Origin: Polaribacter sp. Q13
GTDB lineage: Bacteria; Bacteroidota; Bacteroidia; Flavobacteriales; Flavobacteriaceae
Direction: 5' to 3'
Length of the DNA stretch: 64,000 nt
NCBI RefSeq assembly: GCF_016858305.2
Contig: NZ_CP074436.1
Span: 3,492,001 to 3,556,000, forward strand
Shown: in pieces, positions 10,917 to 19,796 of the stretch
Position numbering within the stretch: position 1 is the first letter of the stretch
How the letters are laid out: every line of letters starts with the position of its first letter
Translations under genes and position numbers: made by a program
Notes under the pieces: generated by a model
What the model was told of the DNA's origin: nothing
The model's input: only the letters and a program-made list of their open reading frames with translations
Database searches by the model: none

Positions 10917-10963
10917 AAATTTGCTTAGTTTTAGTTAGACATTTGTTTAATTATTGCATGTGA

Positions 10964-11007
10964 GGGACGAAGCTTGATGCACGTCGAAATGTTTAAACTT
11001 CGTTCCC
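10964..11007 (-). other. Hairpin between fecR and susC (degraded locus)
   Basis: GGGACGAAG pairs with CTTCGTTCCC (one bulged base), with a loop of about 20-25 bases, between the FecR and SusC pseudogenes. On the minus strand it is followed by TGCAATAATTAA.. TGTCTAACTAAAA. The same order, stem base GGGAAC and flanks occur between the intact fecR and susC at 16180-16220, so it is a conserved element rather than chance. Confidence 0.65.
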
Positions 11008-11046
11008 TTTTTTTATATTTATGAGACTGTATTACCTCAATTGTAT

Positions 11047-12189
11047 TTATTCTAGTATTACTTTTTTATTGTTGATTTGATAATTATTTATGATGTCGAA
11101 ATTTTTAATAGTATTTAGGATATCTACAATATTTTGATTTTTTCTAATTTTACCTACAAATCTTACTTTTTCTAATTCTTTATTAGCAAAAGTTACATCC
11201 ATATCATACCAGCGAGATAGTACTTGCATTATATCTTTAAGGTTGTGTTTTACTATAAACTCACCTTTAACCCATGCTATTTCACTTTTAACATTAATAT
11301 TACTAATTGATGTTTTATTGTTTGTTTTATCAATATTAAATTGTTGATTAGGTAATAAAGTTTGTGTTTTTTCTGGAGTAACTACAGCTACTTTGCCCTC
11401 TATTAATGTAGTATAAATGGCATCTTCATCTCTGTAAGCTTTTACATTAAATTGGGTACCTAAAACTTCAATCTCTTGTATATTTGTAAGTACTTTAAAC
11501 TTACTACCATTATGGTTTGTGCTTGGAGATACATCAAAATAAGCTTCACCATATACCAATTCTACTTTTCTTGTTTTACCTCTAGTGAAATTTGTAGGAT
11601 ACTTTAATTTAGATTCAGAATTTAACCAAACATCAGTTCCGTCTGATAGTTTTACGTGATATTGACCTCCTCTTGGAATGGTTAAATAGTGGTATGCAAT
11701 TTCTGATTCATTAGGTGCTGTTTTATAAAAAATTTCTTCTCCGTTGCTTTCTGTGTTTTTAGACTTGTAGCGTTTCCCTTTTTCTAAAACAACGTCTGTA
11801 CCATCACCTAATGTTAGCGTAGCTTTGTCTGTACCAATTTTAATATTATTGTTAACTATAATTGGTTTATCTGTAAAGGCTGAATTGTCTTTAATTAAAA
11901 AGAAATAACCAGCAGATATAAATATTAAAACAGTAGCAGCATATTTTAACAAGGTGTTTATTTGAAATTTCTTGTTAGTTTTTAAATTAAACTGTTTTAG
12001 TGCTTTCTCAGAACTAAACTTTGTGTTTGAGTTAATGAGGTGATTTAAGTGAATAAATTCTTTAAATTGGTTTTTATTGTCATCATTTTTAAGAAATTCT
12101 AGAAGTTGTTCAGCTTCATCATTACTCCAATTACCTTCAATATATTTTATGATTAAGGATTCTAGTTTTTCATTTTGTAAATGCGATAT
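11047..12189 (-). pseudogene. FecR-family anti-sigma factor without a usable start codon
   Basis: The open frame matches the 380-residue FecR at 15021 throughout: an N-terminal cytoplasmic domain (HLQNEKLESLIIKYIEGN), a transmembrane helix (YAATVLIFISAGYFFLI), the FecR domain (YLTIPRGGQYHVKLSDGT, VELVYGEAYFDVSPS, VLGTQFNVKAY) and the C-terminal DUF4974-type domain (LSRWYDMDVTF). There is no in-frame ATG ahead of the anti-sigma domain. The codon where the family would start is ATA (12187-12189), directly after a TAA, so a G-to-A loss of ATG is the simplest reading. Initiation at an internal TTG (11952) would give a protein without its sigma-binding domain. Divergent from the sigma pseudogene. 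Confidence 0.75.
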
Positions 12190-12260
12190 TTATAGTTAAG
12201 TAGTAAAAAATATAAAAAACCCTATGTTATTTTTTAAATTTTTTATCATCTTAATAAAAT

Positions 12261-12809
12261 ATGGGAAATAAGGTTAATTCTTTTCATAATTCAATAAAAG
12301 ATATTGATGAAAGTTCTTTCCATGAACTTTATTCATATTATTTTAAAATTCTTTGCGTCTATTTATTAAGTTTTACCTCGGATAAAGATGTTATTTATGA
12401 TGTTGTTCAAGATTCATTTTTATACTTATGGACTAATCGTAAAAAGATAGTTATTACAACATCTGTTAAAGCCTATCTTTATAGAATGGTTTATAATAGG
12501 TTAATGGATAATTACAGAAAAAACAGCAAGAGAAATGCGACACTTTTAGAATACCATAAAACGTATCTTGATGAAGCTATACAAGTTGATGATAGTTTAA
12601 CGGAAGAAAGACTACTTAAGCTAGATTAATGTATCGAGAAACTTCCCAAAAGATGTAAAGTTGTGTTCTATAATAAAAAATTTAAGGGTGAAAAAAGCAA
12701 AGAAATTGCTACTAATCTTGATATTTCAATTAAAACTGTTGAAGCCCATTTAACTAAGGCCTATGTTATTTTACGAGATTGTTTAAAGTTAAAAAAAAAT
12801 CTATTTTAA
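12261..12809 (+). pseudogene. ECF sigma factor with a premature stop
   Basis: Residues 1-122 give sigma region 2 (ELYSYYFKILCVYLLSFTS, DVVQDSFLYLW, AYLYRMVYNRLMDNYRK). A TAA at 12627-12629 interrupts, and the same frame then continues through region 4, with IEKLPKRCKVVF and the helix-turn-helix EIATNLDISIKTVEAHLTKAY, to TAA 12807-12809. A protein ending at the first stop would lack the -35-binding region. The gene diverges from the FecR pseudogene, the usual arrangement for a cell-surface signalling unit. Its start (ATG 12261) is intact. Confidence 0.85.
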
Positions 12810-13102
12810 ATTATTGAATTATAAAGCAACAACCTATATGCTAAGTTCTATTTCAAATTAAAAGCATAGAGTACCTTTATTTTAACCATACCTGTTACTA
12901 TAATTTTACCTTCTAACTCTTAAAAAAAAGGTGTATTGTCAAGTTATTTATCCTTATTGAATCCTTCTAATATAATTTATCACAAACATTTAAGAAGGAT
13001 TTAACAATTATAAACTAAGGGGAAATTAGATTTGTTTTGTGCTATATAGAGTAAACAGCAGTTTGGTTGTATAGAAAAAAATAAATTCAAAATAATAAAC
13101 AA

Positions 13103-14104
13103 ATGAAAAAACTAATTTACCTAGTAGCAATCGCTTTAGTAATTGTTTCATGTAAACAAGAAGTACCTAAAGATTACTTAACCTTTTCTGGAACAATTAC
13201 AAATCAAAATTCCGATTCTTTAATTATTGCACAACGTAATATTATTAAAACAATTAAAGTAGATGCTAATGGTGTATTCTCTGATACTCTTAAAGTTGAG
13301 CCAGGAAACTATATTTTCTTTGATGGAAAAGAAAGAGCATCTATATTTTTAAAAAACGGATACGATTTAAAAATAAGCTTAGATGCAAAACAGTTTGACG
13401 AGACTTTAAAATACGAAGGTGTTGGTTCGGAGGCAAATAATTATTTAGCTAAAAAAAGAACTTTACAAGAAAAACTTATAGATTATGAAGCGCTTATGAA
13501 CATGTCTAAAACAGACTTTGATAATAAAATGGCTTCAAATTCAAAAGAATTTAAAACACTTTTAATGAGTGTTAAAAATTTAGACTCTATTTTTATTGAC
13601 TCTCAAGAAAAAGACCTTGAAGGTTTAAATAAACAGTTTACTTCTATGTTTGATGAGAAACAAAAATTAATTGCGTTAACAGGACAAGTGTCTCCTGAAT
13701 TTTCTGATTACGAAAACAATGCAGGTGGAAACACATCTTTAGATGATTTAAAAGGAAAATATGTTTACATAGATATGTGGGCTACTTGGTGTGGACCTTG
13801 TAAAGCAGAAATTCCGCATTTAAAAAAGGTAGAAAAAGCATATCATGGTAAAAATATCGAATTTGTAAGCATATCTATAGATAGAAAAAATGCATACGAT
13901 GCTTGGAAAAAAATGATAGTTGATGAAGAACTAGGAGGTATTCAGTTATGGGCAAAAGAAGATAATGCTTTTGCAGATGATTATTTGGTAACAGGAATTC
14001 CTAGATTTATTTTAGTAAGCCCAGAGGGTAAAATTGTAAATGCTGATGCGCCAAGACCTTCTAGCGAAAAATTAACAGAACTATTTAATGCATTAAACAT
14101 ATAA
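13103..14104 (+). CDS. TlpA-like thiol-disulfide oxidoreductase lipoprotein
   Basis: 333 residues with a lipobox (VIVSC, Cys17), so probably anchored to the outer or inner membrane facing the periplasm. Residues 25-110 look like the DUF4369-type beta-rich domain common in Bacteroidota TlpA proteins (FSGTITNQNSDSLII). The thioredoxin/AhpC-TSA domain spans about 195-333, with active site W229-C230-G-P-C233 and the proline loop VTGIPRFILVSPEGK. Family members reduce or isomerise periplasmic disulfides. The C-terminal half is nearly the same as in the protein at 22409 (YHGKNI.F.S.S, AYDAWKKM, NADAPRPSS). A terminator follows; transcription is toward the minus-strand sigma gene. Confidence 0.85.
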   Translation: MKKLIYLVAIALVIVSCKQEVPKDYLTFSGTITNQNSDSLIIAQRNIIKTIKVDANGVFSDTLKVEPGNYIFFDGKERASIFLKNGYDLKISLDAKQFDETLKYEGVGSEANNYLAKKRTLQEKLIDYEALMNMSKTDFDNKMASNSKEFKTLLMSVKNLDSIFIDSQEKDLEGLNKQFTSMFDEKQKLIALTGQVSPEFSDYENNAGGNTSLDDLKGKYVYIDMWATWCGPCKAEIPHLKKVEKAYHGKNIEFVSISIDRKNAYDAWKKMIVDEELGGIQLWAKEDNAFADDYLVTGIPRFILVSPEGKIVNADAPRPSSEKLTELFNALNI

Positions 14105-14140
14105 AAGTAAAGTCAATTATTTTTAATTGTTTTCGGTTAC

Positions 14141-14182
14141 AAATTACCTTGGAATATAAGTTTTCAAGGTAATTTCTTTTTA
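14141..14182 (+). terminator. Intrinsic terminator after the TlpA-like gene
   Basis: AAATTACCTTG pairs with CAAGGTAATTT and is followed by CTTTTTAT. It lies 37 bases past the stop at 14104 and before the convergent sigma gene. Confidence 0.8.
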
Positions 14183-14295
14183 TAGATGTACCTCCATAAT
14201 AATGGACATCGGTTTATCAAAAAAAAATATTTAGGTTGTCGGTTCCTGCAAAAAATAAACTTCAAATTAGTTGAGGAAAACAGCAATTAAGCTTC

Positions 14296-14901
14296 TTATA
14301 TAACTTTATTACTTAGTTTTCTTTTAGATTTAAAACCCCATAAAAAGAAAAGATAAGTTTTAATTTTAGTAGTCAATTCAATTCTTAATATTTTAAAAGC
14401 TTTTGTAATTTGACCTTCAACAGTTTTAATTGAAATGTCTAAATGTTCAGAAATTTCTAAATTAGTTAGTCCATCTTTTTTACTCAGTGTAAAAATTTTT
14501 TTACATTTTGGAGGTAACTCTTCGATCTTATCATTCACTACTTTGAGTATTCTTTCTAGGTCGTCTTCATTAGTTTCGACAAAAGCTTTGTTTAAAGATT
14601 TTACAAATACATCTTCTAGATTGCTCATAGATTTCTTTTTATTATAAGCAGTAATAAATTCATTGTAAGCAGATTTATATAAGAAATTTTGAATAGAATA
14701 ATCTTTATTAAGTCTTTCTCTGTATTCCCAAGTTTTTATAAATACATTCTGGATAATATCTTGAGCCATTGCGTGATCTCCACTTAAAGAAATAACATAA
14801 GCATTTAATTTTTTGTGATATTTTTCAATTAAAAAAAGATATGCCTTTTCATTCCCTTTCTGAAGGTATTTAATTAAAATATCATTATTGTTAAAATCCA
14901 T
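14296..14901 (-). CDS. ECF-type RNA polymerase sigma factor
   Basis: 201 residues. Sigma region 2 covers about 10-85 (FLIEKYHKKLNAYVISLSGD, AQDIIQNVFIKTWEYRERL). Region 4 covers about 125-185, with ELPPKCKKIFTLSKKDGLT and a helix-turn-helix EISEHLDISIKTVEGQITKA. It belongs to the Bacteroidota ECF group found next to fecR and susC, where the FecR protein holds the sigma factor until the STN domain of a loaded SusC signals. It diverges from fecR at 15021 across a 119-base shared promoter region. Its likely regulon is the fecR-susC-susD operon beside it (inference). The C-terminus carries a short basic tail ending SKRKLSNKVI. Confidence 0.88.
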   Translation of the reverse strand: MDFNNNDILIKYLQKGNEKAYLFLIEKYHKKLNAYVISLSGDHAMAQDIIQNVFIKTWEYRERLNKDYSIQNFLYKSAYNEFITAYNKKKSMSNLEDVFVKSLNKAFVETNEDDLERILKVVNDKIEELPPKCKKIFTLSKKDGLTNLEISEHLDISIKTVEGQITKAFKILRIELTTKIKTYLFFLWGFKSKRKLSNKVI

Positions 14902-14979
14902 TATTTGTGCTTATTTGGTTAATCTGTTTGCAAATATCTAAAAAAAATACAAAAACACTAAAAAAAAAGCAAGGGTTTT

Positions 14980-14987
14980 TATATTTG
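14980..14987 (+). promoter_or_regulatory. Candidate -7 promoter box (TATATTTG) ahead of fecR
   Basis: TATATTTG fits the Bacteroidota -7 consensus TAnnTTTG and lies 34 bases before the fecR start. No clear TTTG was found at the -33 distance, so it may instead serve an alternative sigma factor or be chance. Confidence 0.35.
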
Positions 14988-15020
14988 GTATAGTAATAAT
15001 AAAAAAGAACGTCAAGAAAG

Positions 15021-16163
15021 ATGGATTCAAAAGTGGAAAAAATAATTATAAATTACATTAATAAATCTTCTAATGTTAAAGAATTAGAGTTTTTAAGTGA
15101 ATGGATTAAGGATGATGCCAATAAGGAAATTTTTGATTCTTATGTAAAAACTAATTTCCAAATTAATTTAGCTACAAGTCAAATTGATGATGCATTATTA
15201 AAAGATACTATTTCTAAAAAAATTAAGTATAAGAAAAGAAGCGTAATTAATTTAATTAAATATTCTGGTTATGCAGCGGCAATTGTAGTACTATTTGCGG
15301 TTTTAATAAAGAACACGAGTTATTTTAATGGAAACAAAAACTTAATTTTAAGTACAATAAAACCAGGAGAGGATAAAGCTATTTTAACTTTAGAGGATGG
15401 TGAAGAGTTTGTATTAAATAAAGCAACGGATGTAGTAACTGAAAAGTTTAAAAACGATGGTGAAAACCTTATCTATAATAAAGAAGATAATCACATAAAT
15501 GATTCTAAAATTGCTTATAATTATTTAACCGTGCCTAGAGGTGGGCAATATCACGTGGTTTTATCAGACGGAACAGAGGTGTGGTTAAATTCAGATTCTC
15601 AATTAAAATATCCAGTTCATTTTAAAAAAGGTGAAACGAGACAAATCGAACTAGTTTATGGCGAGGCATACTTTGACGTTTCTCCTAGTTCTTTACATAA
15701 TGGTTCTAATTTTAAAGTATTCACTAAGGAGCAAGAAGTGAATGTTTTAGGTACAGAATTTAATATCAAGGCTTATTCTTCAGATAATGCTGTTTACACT
15801 ACTCTTATAGAGGGGAGCGTAGCTATTAGTAATTCTACTAATAATAGTTTGCTAAAACCAAACCAACAGGCTATACTTAAAAATAATAAATTAGACATTA
15901 ATGTATCTAATATAGATGTTTACAATGAAATTTCTTGGAAAGAAGGCCTTTTTAGTTTTAAAGATAAAACGTTAAAAGATATTATGAATACGCTGTCTAG
16001 ATGGTATAATATTGAAATAATCTTTAAAAATAAAGATCTTGAAAACGAACTTTTTGGTGGTGTATTTGATAAAAGTCAGGAAATAACCGAAATTTTAAGT
16101 TTGATACAAAGTACAAGTAATGTATCATTCAAATTAGAAAAAGGAAAAATTGTAATAGAATAA
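15021..16163 (+). CDS. FecR-family transmembrane anti-sigma factor
   Basis: 380 residues. Residues 1-70 form the cytoplasmic sigma-binding domain and about 80-97 the single transmembrane helix (IKYSGYAAAIVVLFAVLI). The periplasmic FecR domain (about 170-270) contains YLTVPRGGQYHVVLSDGTEVWL, VYGEAYFDVSPS and VLGTEFNIKAY, and a C-terminal DUF4974-type domain (about 305-380) contains LSRWYNIEIIF. FecR proteins pass the signal from the STN domain of a TonB-dependent transporter to a cognate ECF sigma. The cognate pair here should be the sigma at 14296 and the SusC at 16277. Full-length, unlike the start-less paralog at 11047. Confidence 0.9.
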   Translation: MDSKVEKIIINYINKSSNVKELEFLSEWIKDDANKEIFDSYVKTNFQINLATSQIDDALLKDTISKKIKYKKRSVINLIKYSGYAAAIVVLFAVLIKNTSYFNGNKNLILSTIKPGEDKAILTLEDGEEFVLNKATDVVTEKFKNDGENLIYNKEDNHINDSKIAYNYLTVPRGGQYHVVLSDGTEVWLNSDSQLKYPVHFKKGETRQIELVYGEAYFDVSPSSLHNGSNFKVFTKEQEVNVLGTEFNIKAYSSDNAVYTTLIEGSVAISNSTNNSLLKPNQQAILKNNKLDINVSNIDVYNEISWKEGLFSFKDKTLKDIMNTLSRWYNIEIIFKNKDLENELFGGVFDKSQEITEILSLIQSTSNVSFKLEKGKIVIE

Positions 16164-16179
16164 AATTTTAAAAAAAAGA

Positions 16180-16220
16180 GGAACAGAGTTTAGACATCCG
16201 ACCGTACAATTCTCTGTTCC
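16180..16220 (+). other. Hairpin between fecR and susC (intact locus)
   Basis: GGAACAGAG pairs perfectly with CTCTGTTCC across a 23-base loop, in the 113-base gap between fecR and susC. It has no T-run after it. It matches the element at 10964-11007 in position and flanks, and may act in partial termination or mRNA processing so that susC is expressed more than fecR (inference). Confidence 0.65.
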
Positions 16221-16276
16221 CTTAAATGTCGCAATAATTAATTAAAATGTTTAACTAACTAAAAACTATCAAATTT

Positions 16277-19200
16277 ATGAAATTTATTTTTATTAGAGGT
16301 CCTATAGACTTTAGGAAAAAATCTTTACTATTTATTATGAAAACCTTCATCTTCTTAAGTTGCGCTTTAACATTTGGCTTTAATAGCAAAACTAGTTTTT
16401 CTCAAAATGTAAAAATTAACATTAAAAACAATCAGGAAATATCTGTGATTGATGTTTTTGAGCTCATTAAAAAAGAAACTGATTATAGGTTTGTTTATAA
16501 AACTAAAGATTTTAAAAATGCGCCAAAAGTTACTTTGAAAAAAGGAATTATTACAGCACATAATTTATTGACTAAAAGTTTGAGTTTTGGCCGTTTTACC
16601 TATGCATTAACGGCAGATAAAAGAATTGTTTTAAAACAAGGTGCTGCTATAAACAAAGCAATTTACCAGCAAACCATAAAAGGTAGTGTTAAAGATATAG
16701 CTGGCATTCCGTTAGCAGGTACTCATATTATAGTGTCAAATTCTGAAGGGGTCATTTTAACCGGAACATCGTCTAATTTCGATGGGGATTTTACTATAAG
16801 AGCATCAAAAGGAAATGTAGTTAAGTTTTCTTATGTTGGTTTTTTAACTCAAGTTGTTAAAATTAAAGACCAACAAGAAATTAATGTAGTCTTAAAAGAA
16901 AATGCAAACACTTTAGACGAGATAGTATTAAATACAGGGTATCAAAAAATATCTAAAGAACGCGCAACTGGTTCTTTTGAACAATTGGATAATAAAGTTT
17001 TGGGTATAAAAACTTCTCAAAATATATTTAATAAAATAGAAGGCGAAGTTGCTGGGGTTCTTTTTGATGCTGGAGATGGCGCTACAATTAGAGGTGTTAG
17101 TACAATTAACTCTGTAAACGATCCATTAGTTGTAGTAGATGGTTTTCCTATAGAGCAAGGCATAGAAACAATTAACCCTAACGATGTGGAAAGTATTACT
17201 ATTTTAAAAGATGCGGCGGCAGCATCTATTTGGGGTATTAGAGCAGCCAATGGTGTTATTGTTATTGTTACTCGTAAAGGCACAAAGAATGCTAAGCCTA
17301 CAGTAAGTTATTCTACTAGTTTTTCTATGACTAATAAATTAGATCTACATGATCAACCTTATGCATCAACAGAAAGTTTTTTAGAGTTTGAAAAGCATAT
17401 GGCAGATAACGAATGGAGAACATTACCAAATTCTTTTAATTCTTCGAATATTAGTAAAGGATTAGAAACTTACTTATCATTAAATGAGGGAGTAATAAAT
17501 AATGATGAGGCAAATGCTATTATAAATAATTTAAAAAATATTGATAGCAGAGGGCAATTTGAAGATCTTTTTATTTCTAACCAAACATGGTTACAACACA
17601 ACCTAAGTATTGGTGGTGGTGGCGAAAACAGCAGTTATAGAGCTTCTTTGTTATATAATCAAAATAAAAATAATGGATCGTTTAAAAATAACAACAGTAA
17701 TCAAATAGTTGCTAATATTAGCAATCATATAAAATTGTCTCCAAAATTTACATTTACGAGTAGAGTAAACTATTCTGAAACAAGATCAGGTAACAATGGA
17801 ATGTCTCTTGCAAATGCATCTGGTTTAGATCAGTATCAAAATATTATTGATGAAAACGGAGATCGCCTAACGCAATCACAAGGGTTTTATCAAGAATTTA
17901 AAGATGCTCGAAGTGTAGATAATGGTTATCCTTATAATTGGGACTATAATTTACAGCAAGAGGCAGAAAACAAAAATAATAGTATAACTAATACACAAAT
18001 TAGATTGCAAGCTGCATTAAATTATAAAATAACCGATCATATATCTTTTGAAGGTAGATATCAGTACGAAAAAGGAACCTATCAAGCAAGAAACCTTTAT
18101 AATGAGAATACCTTTCAAGTAAGAAATCAAGTTAATATATACACTACAAATACAGGTACCGATGATGCAATTGCTAGTGCTATTCCTGCAGGAAGTATGT
18201 TAGATTTGAATATATACAATTCTGAATCTCAATCGGGTAGGTTGCAATTAAATTATAATCAATCATTTAAAAATAACTTACACAATGTTAGTGTTATTGG
18301 TGGTTATGAAGCAAGAAAAGTGCTTTCGGACTCTAATGCAAATAGATTATATGGTTATGATGATCGGTCATTAAATTTTGCAAGTAATATAAACTTTGCA
18401 GATAGGTTTCCTACGGTTTACTATTTTGGTCAAAACCAAATACCAAATTATGCTTCTATTACAGAAAATGAGAATAGATATATTTCTTATTATGGAAACT
18501 TTGCATATACATACGATAAAAAATACACCATTACAGGTAGTACTCGTTTAGATGATGCTAATTTATTTGGAGCAAGTGATAAGTACAAGAACATTCCGTT
18601 ATATTCAATAGGTGCTAAATGGTCTATTCATAATGAGAATTTTTTTAAAAGCAATACCATTAATAATTTATCTTTAAGAGCTACATACGGTAGTAATGGT
18701 AACGTTAACAATTCAACAAGTCCTTTTGTACAAGTAGGTATTTCTAACGATCCTTATACAGGAAATGATTATGGATTTATTTCTAATGTTAAAAACCCAG
18801 AATTAAGACTAGAAAAAGTTTATGTAACTAATTTAGGTGTAGATTTTGGAATGTTTAACAACAGGTTAAATGGTTCTGTTGAATATTATCAAAGAAAAAG
18901 TGAAGATTTACTGTCTAACGTTATTTTTCCTTCAATATTAGGATTTAATTCTGCTCTAATTAACGCTGGAGCGATGGAAAATAAAGGAGTAGACATTTCT
19001 TTAAGAGGACTTGTAGTTAATAAAAAGGATTTTAAATACAATACAACCTTAAATTTCTCTTATAACAAAAATACTGTTACAGAAGTTGAAGTTCCTGAAG
19101 ACACACCTTTTGCATATACTAGACTACGTTCTCCCTTAAAAAACAAACCATTACGTTATTTATACAGCTACCAATTTGAAGGCTTGAATGAGGAAGGAGC

Positions 19201-19786
19201 TCCTATGTTTTTAAATGAAAACGGAGAGCTAGTAAACAGAGATATAGATGTAGTTGAAGCACTTAAATACGAAGGTACTACAACTCCAAAAGTTTACGGT
19301 GGTTGGATAAACCAATTCTCTTACAAAGGTTTTACTTTAAGAGCATTAACTAGCTTTAAATTGGGCCATGTATTTAGAAATACAAACTTTATGGATTATG
19401 CCAATTTGCCAAATACTTTTAGCGGTAATCATTATATTCATAAAGATTTTGAAAGCAGATGGCAAAACCCCGGAGATGAAACTACTACAAATATTCCTAA
19501 AATACCAACTACAAGAACAGATGCTACTTTAGATACTTACCAAACGTATTACAGATATGGAAGTCAGCATGTAGATGATGCTTCTCACATTCGTTTAAGA
19601 GAGGTTGTTTTAGGGTATCAATTAGATGATAAAATAACACGTTCAGCAGGGTTTAACAGTTTGTACGTTAGTTTTCAAGCAACCAATTTAGCCTTAATTA
19701 ATTTTAACAAGTGGAATGTTGATCCAGAGAGCTTAATTTTTAAGATAAGACCAACTTTTACGCTAAGTTTAAATGCTAATTTTTAA
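16277..19786 (+). CDS. SusC/RagA TonB-dependent transporter with STN signalling domain
   Basis: 1169 residues. An unusual basic lead (MKFIFIRGPIDFRKK) precedes a hydrophobic signal (MKTFIFLSCALTF). The same lead exists in the decayed paralog, so I keep the first ATG. Then come an STN domain (about 45-120, ISVIDVFELIKKETDYRFVY), a carboxypeptidase-like domain (about 132-215, QQTIKGSVKDIAGIPLAG, NFDGDFTIRA), the plug (about 225-345, VVDGFPIEQGIE, SIWGIRAANGVIVI) and a 22-strand-type barrel to the C-terminal NANF. The STN domain is what lets such transporters signal to FecR. SusC works with the adjacent SusD, 10 bases downstream. Substrate cannot be read from the sequence. Confidence 0.93.
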   Translation: MKFIFIRGPIDFRKKSLLFIMKTFIFLSCALTFGFNSKTSFSQNVKINIKNNQEISVIDVFELIKKETDYRFVYKTKDFKNAPKVTLKKGIITAHNLLTKSLSFGRFTYALTADKRIVLKQGAAINKAIYQQTIKGSVKDIAGIPLAGTHIIVSNSEGVILTGTSSNFDGDFTIRASKGNVVKFSYVGFLTQVVKIKDQQEINVVLKENANTLDEIVLNTGYQKISKERATGSFEQLDNKVLGIKTSQNIFNKIEGEVAGVLFDAGDGATIRGVSTINSVNDPLVVVDGFPIEQGIETINPNDVESITILKDAAAASIWGIRAANGVIVIVTRKGTKNAKPTVSYSTSFSMTNKLDLHDQPYASTESFLEFEKHMADNEWRTLPNSFNSSNISKGLETYLSLNEGVINNDEANAIINNLKNIDSRGQFEDLFISNQTWLQHNLSIGGGGENSSYRASLLYNQNKNNGSFKNNNSNQIVANISNHIKLSPKFTFTSRVNYSETRSGNNGMSLANASGLDQYQNIIDENGDRLTQSQGFYQEFKDARSVDNGYPYNWDYNLQQEAENKNNSITNTQIRLQAALNYKITDHISFEGRYQYEKGTYQARNLYNENTFQVRNQVNIYTTNTGTDDAIASAIPAGSMLDLNIYNSESQSGRLQLNYNQSFKNNLHNVSVIGGYEARKVLSDSNANRLYGYDDRSLNFASNINFADRFPTVYYFGQNQIPNYASITENENRYISYYGNFAYTYDKKYTITGSTRLDDANLFGASDKYKNIPLYSIGAKWSIHNENFFKSNTINNLSLRATYGSNGNVNNSTSPFVQVGISNDPYTGNDYGFISNVKNPELRLEKVYVTNLGVDFGMFNNRLNGSVEYYQRKSEDLLSNVIFPSILGFNSALINAGAMENKGVDISLRGLVVNKKDFKYNTTLNFSYNKNTVTEVEVPEDTPFAYTRLRSPLKNKPLRYLYSYQFEGLNEEGAPMFLNENGELVNRDIDVVEALKYEGTTTPKVYGGWINQFSYKGFTLRALTSFKLGHVFRNTNFMDYANLPNTFSGNHYIHKDFESRWQNPGDETTTNIPKIPTTRTDATLDTYQTYYRYGSQHVDDASHIRLREVVLGYQLDDKITRSAGFNSLYVSFQATNLALINFNKWNVDPESLIFKIRPTFTLSLNANF

Positions 19787-19796
19787 AATATAAATT

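Noticed and set aside
12810..13102. Possible small RNA or gene between the sigma pseudogene and the TlpA-like gene
   Set aside because: No open frame, terminator or clear promoter pair could be found.
14980..14993. TATATTTGGTATA before fecR as a seventh alginate operator
   Set aside because: Only the -7 box and half a palindrome match; there is no ACCAA arm and no tandem copy.
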